This document shows, in pieces, positions 1 through 10,662 of a stretch of DNA of 64,000 nucleotides. A program made the translations under genes and the position numbers. Origin of the DNA: Ophioceras dolichostomum (Eukaryota > Ascomycota > Sordariomycetes > Magnaporthales > Ophioceraceae). The notes beneath the pieces are model-generated. The model had not been told where the DNA came from. It saw only the letters and a program-made list of their open reading frames with translations, and ran no database searches. The first letter of the stretch is position 1. Each line of letters begins with the position of its first letter. The DNA lies in assembly GCA_003049485.1 (NCBI GenBank), contig PYST01000157.1, forward strand, positions 26,306-90,305, given 5' to 3'.

Positions 1-3000
1 CGTGGGTGTGCGTTCAAGCTTAAAAACGTGCCGGATATTACTTCACGGCGGTTCCGTCATGAGACCCGAGGCTTGCTTGCTTCCTCGCCCGGGTAGCTGG
101 GTAGCCCGGCCAACACCAGGCCACAAGGCCTCACGAGTGGGCGTATGTTACTTGTCTCTCGGTCAGGTCTGAGGCCTGAGGCCTGTCTGATGGGAGCACA
201 CGATGATGCAGGGTCGGTCATCACATCCCACCGGATCGCACAAGGGACCGACCGTCATGCACACCGCATGTTTGTCTCAGAGCGGCTAGAAACGCAGTTG
301 GACGGGAGCAGGCACGCCACTCGCTCGAGGTTTTCCTGCAGGTACTACTGTAGGTCAACAGCGGAGAATGGGTGTTTTAGGCGTGTGTGAGTACTACTAG
401 TAGTATGTACGTGCGCGGGTTTGTGATGCTCTGCGGCCTTTTGCTTGCATGGTTTGTTCCTGAGCCTTCCAGCTCCGTGGGTCGAGAGTGCGAGATTGCT
501 GAGACATGCTATCGATGACGGGCGAGAGAGCTAGGGGGAAGCCGTGGAGGCGATCCATCTATGCATGTAGCCTCTTGAAATCGCTTCCCCGCCCGCTTGT
601 TCCGGCATCCGGCATGATCGAAAGCACGTTCGGCGGCTTGGTGGAGACGGAGGGGGTTAAGTACTACAATTATCAGGCGAAGGAACGAGGTGGGCCACTC
701 TCGCCTCCGCCTACAGGCAACAGAGGAGAGAGAGAAAGAGATCTGAGTCTGTGGACACGGGAGCGCTAGTGTCGTCATTCCTCCCTAACGGGCGACGGAA
801 CGCCTCCTATAACGGCTGGGTTTCCTTGAGGTATCAATGACGTCCAGTCCGTCGCTTCGAAGAGATGGAAGATGGCGCTCGGGGGCGTAACGAGCAACAA
901 GTGGCTTGACGCCTCTCGCCTGCCAAAACTGCATCGACGTTACGGGATAGCCGAGCTGTATCCAGGGATTAGGGCACGCAAGCGCGCTTAAATTTTGGGG
1001 CCTCTGCTGGGAGGAACCGAGATCGGTGGCCTAGATTTTACAGGTCTAGTTTGTGTGTCCTCATATGTGAGTGATGGGCTCCTTGCAAGTTGACGATGGG
1101 CGGCCCGCCCTGTCCCATGCTCCATGCAAGAGACCGCAACGGGGACGGGAGTGGGAATGAGTATGGATCGGCTAGGCGCTGACTTGTTATGCCCAAGGCT
1201 GGAAGCCCCTATCTACACAGTACATTCTGTGGTTGTGCACTCGGCATGCGTAGGTAGTACACAAGCAGAAGGAGAGGATGGTCGCCCGTCCCATCGAATC
1301 CTTGGAAACTCGAGAAGATTGGCTGTTATCTGGACTCCCACCCGTTCGAAGGAACGTTGTGGACGGGTGCAGAACTCCTCGAGACCTCGAGATCGGAGTC
1401 ACACAGAGGCGATTGCAGCCAAGAACTTTGTTTTCGTGCCAGCTGGCAGCCTAGAAGCTAGTAGAGGTCTCCCGAAGAGTCGTGGTAGGTAAGCAACTTT
1501 TTTGATCCCTGAATGGCGATGACTGGAAGATGACTGGAGGACGATCAGGTATCAGGATACTTTTCGCTGTAGGAGGTCGGGTGGCGACATGACGGCCGGG
1601 ATAGGGAAGCGGGTTCCCCACCACCGAACCACGGGCGGCACGGCTCGGCACATGCGTTAGGTCTTCGTCCGTTCCTACTGCATTCAGCACATATTATGTC
1701 ATGGACTGCGAGGTTTGTGCGTGAACCTTATCCAGTCACTCTCAACCACTCCCTTCTCCCGGCCATCACACCCTATCCTTTATCCCCCTTTAGCGATTCA
1801 TGTTCTGATAGCAACAGCAATCATTGGTCGTTTGGGGTCGGTAGGTGGGTTCTATGACTGGGGGGAAGCACAAACCCCTCACGAGGCTCGTCAGACCGCG
1901 GCCAAGAGAGAGAGAGCAGCGATGGAGGGTAGGGCAGTGCGACTTTCTCTGCACTTCTCGTCCGTTACCGGTGAAGAAGGCCATCGGTTCTTACTAGTAG
2001 CAGCTTCCCGGCAGGCAGATAAGCTTCAGTGGGAAGGTGCCCGCAGATCGGGGATGCTATTGAATACGGCTGTCTCGACTTTTCCGAGCCTAAACAGGTG
2101 AAGTTGTCTCACCGCCGCTTGCACCTGTCCTGTCAGATTCCATCCAAGACTGTTCCGGGTCGTCAATATTGACTAATCCCTGCCTGTGCCTTGCAGAAGC
2201 TGCTGCTGCCCTCAGAGCCGGGATGTCCCCATCTAGGCAAGGCCTCTGCCGCCTTTGGTCTGATGACCACATCCTTGCCCGTGACGGCGCCTCCCGACTT
2301 TTGCGGTTTTCGCCGCCGAACCGGACATGGGCTGGGCTCCCGCACCCACCCCCTTCTTTTCGTTTTCTCTTTTTCCTGGCTTCGGCCGTTGGGACGATGT
2401 CAACTTGCAGGACTGCCCATCCTTGCTGTGAACAAATTGCTGCTGCTTGCAGCAGGCGGGCTTCCCATCCATCCACGCAAAAACCACGCTATCAGGAGAG
2501 GTGCATCTGGCGTCCAAGGGGACTCTGCCCTCCGGTTCCATCGTATCATGTGGGCTGGTTCCGCCTGAGTGATTTGTGCGTGAACGAGAGCGCCATGATT
2601 AATCCAAAATACAAACCCGCATACTGCAAGGCTCCTCCTGGATGCCGAATCATCAAGGAGTAACTACTAGTAGCAACTTGGTGAATGTTCCGGTAAGTTC
2701 ATTCCTATTCTCGCTCTACTTCAGTTCGCCTCGCTCTTACCTCACCCCATTTCACATCCTTTTCATTCTGGAAGGAGTCTTCCTGTTTTTTTCATGATAG
2801 ATAACCCTTTTGATCCCCCAGAGCCTTGCTCCCATCTCCATCCACAAACATCAACACACACTTCCGCCTGAACGCCACTCGCCTCTACGAGGATTGCTTG
2901 CAACTTCACATCCTTGAGTCTACGCCCCTCCCCGACGAATATTTGGGCAACTTCGTTTGCAGGTGCTCGCTTGATCTGTTCTGCCGGCCGACCCTCGCAC

Positions 3001-3869
3001 ACGAGCTTTGGGCCAGAGTAACGTGCAGCCGGCTCGTCTCTCGCTGTACGAAGGAAGCATCGGGTGCCACCAGACACCTTCTGTTCCCCCTGTTTGCCCT
3101 CTTTACCACCTTGTTACCTTGAGAACCTCCTCCTTCACCCACCTTCGCCTCGCATCACTGCCGGTATTTCAACAATACTGTCTCCTGCTACTCCTTTTAG
3201 CGAGTTTGTTAAGCCTGCCAGGCTTCGTCCGGTTTTGGCTCCAACTGCTTCCAGCGGTTGCTCCCCCAATATCTCAGACCAAAGTTCGGACACAAACCTG
3301 ATCCTAGGGCTGCCACGGCTGGCCAGTCGAACTTTTTCGCGGAGGGAGGTCGCAGGTTGATCAACCGTACCCCACAAACTGCTACATTCCCCGGAAGAGC
3401 TGTCGTGCCCGTGGCTGGTTGGCCTGGGTTGGTCCTCCGGAACTTCAGCCTGATATCAAACCCAAGCACCTGATCCATTGACACACTAGGCCGAGTTACC
3501 TTAATTGGGTTGTTTAATATCACTTTCATATTCCATCTCGATCTACCAAGCCGATTTCCCATATCCTTGTGCTCGGTCTTTCCGTCTGTTGCCACAAGGG
3601 GTCTTGGCTCGGGAGCTCAACAGTTCGGGAGCTCGGGACCAACACAGGCCTGCAATTAACAAGCCGAACCGAGAACAGCAAAAACACCCAAACACCAAGA
3701 ACTACTACCAAGAATCCCGGTGATTCATCTGCCACGGCCTGGCTCTGAATCAAACACCGGATCCCGTTCCGCCTGCTAGCCTCGCCTGCGCCGCGCCGAC
3801 TTATCCGGACCTCCCTCGCGAAAGACATACTACTAGTAGTCGTCGTCATCCACTGCAACCACTACTGAA
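1..3869. other. Non-coding leader region upstream of the Cu-ATPase gene
   Basis: I find no convincing gene here. The open frames are short, overlap on both strands and have no recognisable domains. From about 2690 to 3830 the + strand becomes pyrimidine-rich, as expected for a fungal promoter and 5' leader of the gene starting at 3870. The 12-bp palindrome ACTACTAGTAGT occurs at 393-404 and 3829-3840, with near copies at about 1991 and 2663. A long 5' UTR with introns is possible but cannot be shown from sequence alone. Confidence 0.5.
393..3840. promoter_or_regulatory. Recurrent ACTACTAGTAGT palindromes
   Basis: A perfect 12-bp palindrome lies at 393-404 and again at 3829-3840, only 30 bp before the ATPase start codon. 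Near copies sit at 1991 (TTACTAGTAGC) and 2663 (ACTACTAGTAGC). A further partial copy is in a channel-gene intron near 23075. The dyad symmetry suits a dimeric DNA-binding protein, but that function is inference; the same words could simply be common repeat words in this genome. Confidence 0.3.
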
Positions 3870-6800
3870 ATGTCTCCGTTTTACAAGAGGTCTGGCAGGT
3901 CCGACAGGTCTGGGTCTCACCTTCCCGTTCCTGCTGTATCGACAACTTCCGCCTCAACCACTCGAACCACCCCCACCCTTGGCCAATCCCAACCAGTTAC
4001 GACGTCTTTCCTGCTGGGCAACCTACACTGCCCGACCTGCGTCACTGCCATCAAGGATGCCCTGAACAACTCGTCCAGACAACACATCCACTGGGTCTCG
4101 CCCAACATCGTCACGTCCGTGGTCACAGTCGAACACGCCCCTGCCGCATCCATCTCGAGCATGGCCAGCGAGCTCAAGCAGGCCGGGTTTGAGATTTGTG
4201 GAGTCACGACCACCTCAGCGAGTGAGGTGGACGTCGCGAACGAGCTTGATGCCGCGGCCACTGTCAGTGCCAACGAGGCGCACGGTGGTGGTATAAAGGA
4301 GACGCAGCCCGCCCACCTCCAGAACTGCCGTGAGTGCCAGATCAAGGCAGAGTCGGGAGCAGCTGCAGGCACGACCACTTCGCCCTCTACGAGTCCTACC
4401 TGCTGTTCCTCTTCTCCTCCAGTGTCAGACGGCACCGCTGTGAATAAAAGCTCATTGGCGGCCACATTTCCAGCCGTCGAAGCCGGCCCTTCATCAGCTC
4501 TGCCCTCCTCCTCTCGCCAGCCGTTGACTCAGCAGACGAACTCAGAACCCGGCACCACTACCACCGCCACCACCACCACTAGTGGGAGTAGTGGTAAACA
4601 AAACGGTTCTCCTCCTCCTCCTCCTCCTCCTCCTCCAGCGCCCTCCACCTCGGCCCCAATCATGTCGGCCAAGTCCTTCGTCACTGTAGAGACCGAGGAG
4701 AGGAAGCTATGGCGAGCCACGCTGGCCGTCGGCGGCATGACCTGCTCGGCTTGCACCAATGCAATCACCGATGAGCTCAACAAGCAGGACTGGATTGCCA
4801 ATACCACGGTCAGCCTTCTGACCAACAGTGCCACGGTCGACTTCTTCGACGCCGAAGCAAATGCCGACAAGGTGGCCGAGGCAATTGAAGATATCGGTTT
4901 CGAGGCCACGGTTGACTCGGTCTTGCCCCTACACCGGGAGAACGACAACAAGGAGCAGGACGACGAGAAGGACAAGCCCAAGGCCAAGAACAGCAACACC
5001 AGCAGTGGCAGCTTGCAGCAGCATCAAGGGCCGGTAGAGCGGACGGTGGAGATCGCCATCGATGGCATGCACTGCGATGCGTGCCCACGCCACGTGGTGC
5101 AAGCCGTCGAGGGCTTCTCGTCTTCCTACGCCATCCGGGTGACTCGAGCCCCGACGCGTAACAAGCCTCGGGTCGAGATCGCCTACACCCCCCAGGCACC
5201 GGTCTTCAACATCCGCCGCATCATCGCGGCCATCGAGGCGGCCGACCCCCACCTCAAGGCGTCCGTCTTCCACCCGCCCACCCTAGAGGAGCGGTCCAAG
5301 CAGATCCAGCGGAAGCACCAGCGCTCGATCCTGCTCCGCGTGTTCTTCTCCACCCTCATCAGCATCCCGACCTTCATCCTGGGCGTCGTCTACATGTCGC
5401 TCATCCCCCCCTCCAACCCAGACAAGCACGACCTCATGATGCCGTGGGTGTCCGGGATCTCCCGGCTGCAGTTCGCCCTCTTCATCCTGGCCACTCCGGT
5501 CTACTTCTTCGCCGCAGACGTCTTCCACCGCCGCGCCATCAAGGAGATCTGGACCCTGTGGCGCCCGGGGAGCCGCACCCCCTTCCTGCAGCGCTTCTAC
5601 CGGTTCGGCAGCATGAACACGCTCATGTCGCTGGGCACCACCATCGCGTACGTCTCGTCTATGAGCCAGATGGTCGCCGCGGCGGTGCGCCAGCCGAAGG
5701 CCGTCAACGACTCCAACTTCTTCTTCGACACCGTCGTGTTCCTGACCGTCTTCCTCCTGGCAGGGCGCGCGATCGAGTCGTACAGCAAGTCCAAGACGGG
5801 GGAGGCCGTCGGCGCGCTGGCGAGGCTGACGCCGCCTACTGCTACTCTCGTCGTGCAGGTGGGGGGAGGATCCCAGGAGAACAGCAACAAGGGTGACGGA
5901 CGGCTGCAGCCACAGTCACACATTGAGGACATCAAAACAGCCGTCACTGAGGACCAGGAGATCAAGACCGACCTCCTCGACTACGGCGACGTCGTCCGCG
6001 TGCCCCACGGCGCCTCCCCACCCGCCGACGGCATCGTGGTCTCCTCCTCCTCTTCCGGCAGCTCCACGACGATGACCACTTTCGACGAGTCCTCCCTCAC
6101 CGGCGAGTCCCGCCCCGTCAAGAAGCACGCCGGCTCCCCCGTATACGCCGGCACGGTCAACAGTGGTTCCTCCGCCGTGTTGATCCGCATCACGGGCACG
6201 GCCGGCTCGACGATGCTGGACAACATCGTGCGCGTCGTGCGCGAGGGCCAGGCCAAGCGCGCGCCCGTCGAGCGCATCGCGGACAGGATCACGTCGTACT
6301 TCGTGCCGAGCATCACGCTCGTCGCCGTCGCCACCTTCGTCGTCTGGGTCTCGCTGGGCTACGGCGGCTTGATCGGGAACCACTTCCTCGACGTCACGTC
6401 GGGCGGGTGGTTCGCTTTCTCGCTGCAGTTCGCCATCGCCGTGTTCGTCGTCGCGTGCCCGTGCGGCATCGCCCTGGCTGCGCCCACTGCTATCTTCGTG
6501 GGCGGCGGCCTCGCGGCGCGGTACGGCGTCTTGGCTAAGGGGGGAGGAGAGGCGTTTGAGATCGCGAGTAAGATCGGCTGTGTGGTGTTCGACAAGACGG
6601 GGACGCTGACGCAGGGCGGCGAGCCGGTCATTACGGACTCCAAGTTCTTCTTATCCCCTGCCCCTACACCTAATTTTTCTTCGCTGGAGGAGGAGGAGGA
6701 GGAGGAGGAGGAGTCAGCTCCCTCCGCTATGGACACTCCGCCGGTTATGGACGGTGAGGATAGAGAGAAGAAGAAGTCGTCAGCGGCAGCAACGTTGACG

Positions 6801-8003
6801 ACGAAAATTGCTGCTTCTCTAGCAATTCCCCTAGCGGGTCCGGACACCCCCACGTTGCTCGCGGCGCTCAAGGCCGTCGAGGAGAACAGCAGCCACGTCA
6901 TTGCCAAGGCCATAGTCGCCTTCTGCTCAGCCCAGCTAGGAGGAGGAGGCCCCTCCCCGTCTCCTACCGGCACGGTCGACGACCTCCAGGAGCTGCCCGG
7001 CAAGGGCATGCGGGCCGTCTTCACCCCTTCGGTCCCGTCGTTCCCGTCGTTCGAGATCATCGTCGGCAACAAGGCGCTCATGGCCGACTTCTCGGCCGTC
7101 GAGCCGGCGGGTCTTGACGCCACCATCACAGAGTGGACGACGGCGGCCAAGTCGGTCGCTCTCGTGGCGACCAGGCCCGTCATCGTCCCTGCTACGGAGG
7201 ACCAGCAGCAGCATCAGCAGCACCCGTACATCGTCTGCGCAGCCCTCGCAATCTCCGACCCGATCCGCCCCGAAGCCGCACTCGTCATCGCCGCCCTCCG
7301 CCGCCGCGGCGTGGCGGTCTACATGCTCTCCGGCGACAACGCCGCCACGGCGCGCGCGGTCGGCGTCCGGCTCGGCATAGCCCCCGACCAGGTCCTGGCC
7401 GAGGTGCTCCCCGAGCAGAAGGCGGAGCAGATCAAGCGCCTACAGGCCAGCTTTCCTTCTTCCCCACCCTCCTCTTCCACGTTTTCTTCTCCCTCAAGTT
7501 CTCGTCGCCGTGCTATCGTCGCGATGGTGGGCGACGGAGTCAACGACGCCCCGGCGCTCGCCCAGGCGGACGTGGGCGTGGCCGTCGGGTCCGGGTCGGA
7601 CGTCGCCATCTCGTCGGCGGGCTTCGTGCTGGTCAAGAGCGACCTGCGCAACGTCGTCACGCTGCTGGAGCTGTCGCGGTGCGTGTTTCGCAGGATCAGG
7701 GTCAACTTCGGATGGGCGCTCGTTTACAATCTCGTGGCGGTGCCCGTGGCCGCGGGGGCGTTTTACCCGCTCGTCGGGCGCGATGGCGAGCATATTCGGC
7801 TGGACCCCGTGTGGGCTAGTCTCGCGATGGCGCTGAGCAGCATTAGCGTCGTGCTGAGCTCGTTGGCGCTCAGGAGCAGGTTTTGGGTCGTTGGGTTTAG
7901 GCCGACTGTCATCCCTGTTGCTGAGGAGGTTGCGGTTGAGGATGGTGATGATGAGGGAGGGGTTATGGTTTGCTCGGAGGAGAACCGAGATATTAAGTAT
8001 TGA
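3870..8003 (+). CDS. Cu(+)-transporting P1B-type ATPase (CCC2/ATP7 family)
   Basis: A single open frame of 1377 aa encodes a heavy-metal P-type ATPase. By family it moves Cu(+) across Golgi or plasma membrane at the cost of ATP. Three N-terminal heavy-metal-associated domains show CxxC metal sites: CPTC near residue 54, CSAC near 290 and CDAC near 400. They are separated by Ser/Thr/Pro-rich linkers, one with a polyproline run. The core shows TGES (actuator, about 746), the membrane CPC site (about 863), DKTGT phosphorylation site (about 908) and GDGVNDAP (about 1221). The C-terminal membrane region ends with a MALSSISVV helix typical of the family. Oddities are a poly-Glu insertion just after DKTGT, a Ser-rich insertion before GDGVND, and SSHV where most relatives have an HP dipeptide. 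The ATG at 3870 is the first in frame. Assignment to the Cu ATPase family is firm; whether it is the Golgi form or a detoxifying exporter is not settled. Confidence 0.95.
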   Translation: MSPFYKRSGRSDRSGSHLPVPAVSTTSASTTRTTPTLGQSQPVTTSFLLGNLHCPTCVTAIKDALNNSSRQHIHWVSPNIVTSVVTVEHAPAASISSMASELKQAGFEICGVTTTSASEVDVANELDAAATVSANEAHGGGIKETQPAHLQNCRECQIKAESGAAAGTTTSPSTSPTCCSSSPPVSDGTAVNKSSLAATFPAVEAGPSSALPSSSRQPLTQQTNSEPGTTTTATTTTSGSSGKQNGSPPPPPPPPPAPSTSAPIMSAKSFVTVETEERKLWRATLAVGGMTCSACTNAITDELNKQDWIANTTVSLLTNSATVDFFDAEANADKVAEAIEDIGFEATVDSVLPLHRENDNKEQDDEKDKPKAKNSNTSSGSLQQHQGPVERTVEIAIDGMHCDACPRHVVQAVEGFSSSYAIRVTRAPTRNKPRVEIAYTPQAPVFNIRRIIAAIEAADPHLKASVFHPPTLEERSKQIQRKHQRSILLRVFFSTLISIPTFILGVVYMSLIPPSNPDKHDLMMPWVSGISRLQFALFILATPVYFFAADVFHRRAIKEIWTLWRPGSRTPFLQRFYRFGSMNTLMSLGTTIAYVSSMSQMVAAAVRQPKAVNDSNFFFDTVVFLTVFLLAGRAIESYSKSKTGEAVGALARLTPPTATLVVQVGGGSQENSNKGDGRLQPQSHIEDIKTAVTEDQEIKTDLLDYGDVVRVPHGASPPADGIVVSSSSSGSSTTMTTFDESSLTGESRPVKKHAGSPVYAGTVNSGSSAVLIRITGTAGSTMLDNIVRVVREGQAKRAPVERIADRITSYFVPSITLVAVATFVVWVSLGYGGLIGNHFLDVTSGGWFAFSLQFAIAVFVVACPCGIALAAPTAIFVGGGLAARYGVLAKGGGEAFEIASKIGCVVFDKTGTLTQGGEPVITDSKFFLSPAPTPNFSSLEEEEEEEEESAPSAMDTPPVMDGEDREKKKSSAAATLTTKIAASLAIPLAGPDTPTLLAALKAVEENSSHVIAKAIVAFCSAQLGGGGPSPSPTGTVDDLQELPGKGMRAVFTPSVPSFPSFEIIVGNKALMADFSAVEPAGLDATITEWTTAAKSVALVATRPVIVPATEDQQQHQQHPYIVCAALAISDPIRPEAALVIAALRRRGVAVYMLSGDNAATARAVGVRLGIAPDQVLAEVLPEQKAEQIKRLQASFPSSPPSSSTFSSPSSSRRRAIVAMVGDGVNDAPALAQADVGVAVGSGSDVAISSAGFVLVKSDLRNVVTLLELSRCVFRRIRVNFGWALVYNLVAVPVAAGAFYPLVGRDGEHIRLDPVWASLAMALSSISVVLSSLALRSRFWVVGFRPTVIPVAEEVAVEDGDDEGGVMVCSEENRDIKY

Positions 8004-8948
8004 ATTTGTTTGTTTTCTTTTGCTTGAGCACGGAGTTTACTTAGGCAACATCTTGTTAGTATTGGTATCGTCAACAACGACAAGTGTTATTTGGTAGTCT
8101 TGCTACAAATGCTAAGAATTTATGTTCCCGGTCTTTTTGCAAAATCGTATGGTACCGTGCCGTGCTGCGGTGTGTTGGATACCCATTTTGCTAGTGCCCC
8201 GTTCTAGCCCATCTGATGTACCGTGCTCTGTGTTGCTCAAGGGGACCAAGGTGCCGCGAGCCAGGCAAACGATGATAAGGTAGGTACCTAACTGCCTCGC
8301 CTCGACTCAACATACCTGTCAAGCGGCTGCTGATCACAATGCTGTGACTCAGATCGACACATTGCGAGACATTGCTGCCGAGCTCGAGCTCGCCACCGGG
8401 GCGGATCGGTCCGCTCCCAAGTCCCCTTCATACAGAGAGCCCGCACCCGGTTCATCAGAGTAGTCCAGGAGCTGGAGCGAATCCCGTGAATAGTACACGA
8501 GGATGACGGACGACAAAGGCACGCTGTCGCCCCTAAAGCCTAAGAAGACGAAAGGCTTTTCTTCCGCAGCCAGCTTGCTTGGGCTCGAGAAATATCCGCC
8601 GCGCTGCACAAGCGGATCTCCTAGTCGCTCTTCAGAGAAACGCACTGCACATCAGTCGGTCTATCAACTACTGACTATATTTTTCTAGATAGCCGTCCGT
8701 CGGGGCTTCGCTTGCACAACATCCTGGCAAAACGCCTACTTGCGCACTAGGTAGAAATTTGTAGGTCGAACAATCGCCTCCTTGTCTAGGTAGGTAGGTA
8801 GGTAAGTAGGTAGGTAGGTTAAAGTTTGAAGATGAACTAGAACCACAGTCAGTGCGGCTAGGAAGGTGACTGTAGTCAGTTGCAAATAGGCCCCCCCGCC
8901 CCCATCATATATAAACACGACTCGTGCAGAGTTGTCCACAATTGCAAA
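8004..8948. other. Intergenic region with TAGG repeats
   Basis: This stretch holds the 3' flank of the Cu-ATPase and a short (TAGG)n tract. Open frames near 8350-8690 on both strands overlap each other and show no domain, so I do not call a gene. Confidence 0.5.
8787..8819. repeat. (TAGG)n microsatellite
   Basis: About eight units of TAGG run in tandem with one AAGT interruption. The same word family, TAGGTAGG/CCTACCTA, recurs in many other intergenic regions and introns of this window. Confidence 0.8.
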
Positions 8949-9036
8949 CGGAACTTGGTGTAGTTGGCTATCACATTGGACTGTAATTGCTATAATTGTC
9001 ATCCACAGGTCACCAGTTCGATTCTGGTAGTTCCGA
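8949..9036 (+). tRNA. tRNA-Tyr (GTA) with 14-nt intron
   Basis: The cloverleaf can be drawn directly. The acceptor stem CGGAACT (8949-8955) pairs with AGTTCCG (9029-9035), with discriminator A at 9036. The D arm is at 8958-8974. The T arm is ACCAG-TTCGATT-CTGGT at 9012-9028. The anticodon loop gives C-T-GTA-A at 8981-8986. The 14 nt at 8987-9000 sit at the canonical intron position, one base 3' of the anticodon. Four of five anticodon-stem pairs form; the outermost is a T-C mismatch. A TTTT run at 9049-9052 would serve as RNA polymerase III terminator. GTA specifies tyrosine, and tRNA-Tyr genes in fungi usually carry such an intron. Confidence 0.85.
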
Positions 9037-9862
9037 AAATTAGTTCTCTTTTGCTCCTAAAATGTTTTTTTTTCAACTCCTGTTGGAGGGGAACGGAGGT
9101 CTGGAGAACTGGATTGTATTGATGGGTGCGCATGCAACTTGGTAAGTTCTGCGCTTGGCCATCTGGCTGGGAGGTCTAGCTTTTATACCCCAAGAGACCT
9201 GAACTGGGTCTTTGTCTTGGATACCTACTTTGTCACTTACTCCCGTTTGTTGTCACTCGGTTTGTTCCGGTAAGTGAAGCTCTCCTTTGTTTGTAGTCAC
9301 GTTTGTGTTCACCACACAACAATGATGCTTTTGTCCAACAACTCTTTGTATTGTTACTCCTTGTACGTACACCTCTACTAGCTAACGAGAACGATACATC
9401 TAAAATTCCACCAAATACACTCTCCGAGCCTCCCCCACTGCTGTTACTTAGGTATCTACCTGCCTGTTTGCCAGAGCTGAAGCGCCCTGTCGTGCATGAC
9501 CCTAGGCAGTCGACGCGACGGCATCCAATCCGGCGCCGCGGGGCGGCTAGGCTGCTCGACTTTTGGGCAGATGATGAAAGTGGTGCCGGCCGGAGGGGGT
9601 ATTGGCATAGTCCAAGCATCAAGCATCGTGGAGTCTGCCTCGTTCCAGTCCCGATGTTTCCCTAAAAGCGGATGGCTTGTTAAAATATAAAATCCCGCAC
9701 CCCTTTCATCGATTCTCCCGAGCTCAGCCCAGCTTAGGCTTGCTTGCCTGGAGCACCATCTTTTTGGTAGCACCGCCTTGAACTCTTCCCCCACCCTGCT
9801 CCCCTCCTCCCCTCTCCCAACGGAGAACACACACCTGCTGTCTGGCCTTGTCGCCTCCACCT
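9037..9862. other. Intergenic region after tRNA-Tyr
   Basis: It holds the Pol III terminator of the tRNA and then a pyrimidine-rich stretch towards the small gene starting at 9863. Overlapping open frames at 9233-9860 have no domain or consistent coding signal. Confidence 0.4.
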
Positions 9863-10428
9863 ATGACGGACAGCCCACACGACCTCTACCGGTGGAGCCA
9901 CACCTTCTCGGAGATGCAGGCGTTCCAGGACCGCATCGACGCCTCCAACAGGAAAGGGTCGATTCAATCGTCAACGTACAGCGGGGTCGTCCAAGAGGCG
10001 ACGGCCGTCGCGGTCGGAAATCCGGCCGGCTCGGCAGCGGCAGCGACAGCGGCAGCGACAGCGGCAGCGACAGCACCCAGAAAGGAGGGGACACCGCCGC
10101 CTCCTCCTCCTCCGATCGGTCGTCGGCTGCCTCGAGCGCGGTCGTCGAAGACGCGAAGGTCGGGATAGTCGGGAAGCCGTCCGAATTGGGGGCGACGCTA
10201 TCTTCCGGCTCGACGATCGAGCGCGCCAGAGATGATGAGGCCCTGAGGAAGACGGAGGAGGCTCTTGTGGCTGCCGAGGCGATCGACAACGCACCCAATC
10301 TCGAGGTGGTACTCTCGTCTGGCGTAGCGTCACGACGGAAGCGGACGGAGAAAACGAGCGCACAGGCCGAGATGGAGAAGCAGAGTTCAGAGGGAGAGGG
10401 GAAGGACGGAGAGGAGGAGAAGGAATGA
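9863..10428 (+). CDS. Hypothetical low-complexity protein, frame unresolved
   Basis: I do not recognise this protein. A plausible start MTDSPHDLYRWSHTFSEMQ lies at 9863 in one frame. The best downstream coding frame is the neighbouring one: a Ser/Gly/Asp stretch, then a Glu/Ala-rich helix-like segment, then a Lys/Glu-rich tail ending at 10428. The switch must occur at about 9960-10040, beside three copies of a GGCAGCGACAGC repeat. I see no good intron with a branch site there, so either an unusual intron or a 1-base error or indel in the repeat is needed. The upstream frame taken alone stops at 10168. Confidence 0.35.
10033..10074 (+). repeat. GGCAGCGACAGC tandem repeat
   Basis: Three 12-bp units in tandem sit inside the coding region of the small gene. 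They read as Ser-Gly-Ser-Asp in one frame and as Ala/Thr in another, so both frames stay open across the repeat. Confidence 0.75.
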
Positions 10429-10662
10429 GCGGAAACGAAAGGGAGACAGGAGGCAAGGCTGGCTGCATCGAAACTACCTACCTACCTAGGGTGAAGGAAG
10501 GGAAGGGAAGGGAGGTAGCAGTATCGCTGCGCTCGAACAGGCAGCATGTTCTCCATAGGTAACCGCATTTGGCCTGTAGCCAGGGTATTAAACAGTCATC
10601 TTGTGTTTCTTGCTACAGTTATTAGTACAGATTAATTTTCTGTGTTCCGTTTTGTTCCACTA

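Noticed and set aside
6359..7183. 274-aa minus-strand open frame within the Cu-ATPase
   Set aside because: It lies entirely within a certain gene and has no domain; it is a shadow frame.
8349..8688. Overlapping 98-aa (-) and 61-aa (+) frames near the Cu-ATPase 3' end
   Set aside because: They conflict with each other, show no domain and have no splice-supported extension.
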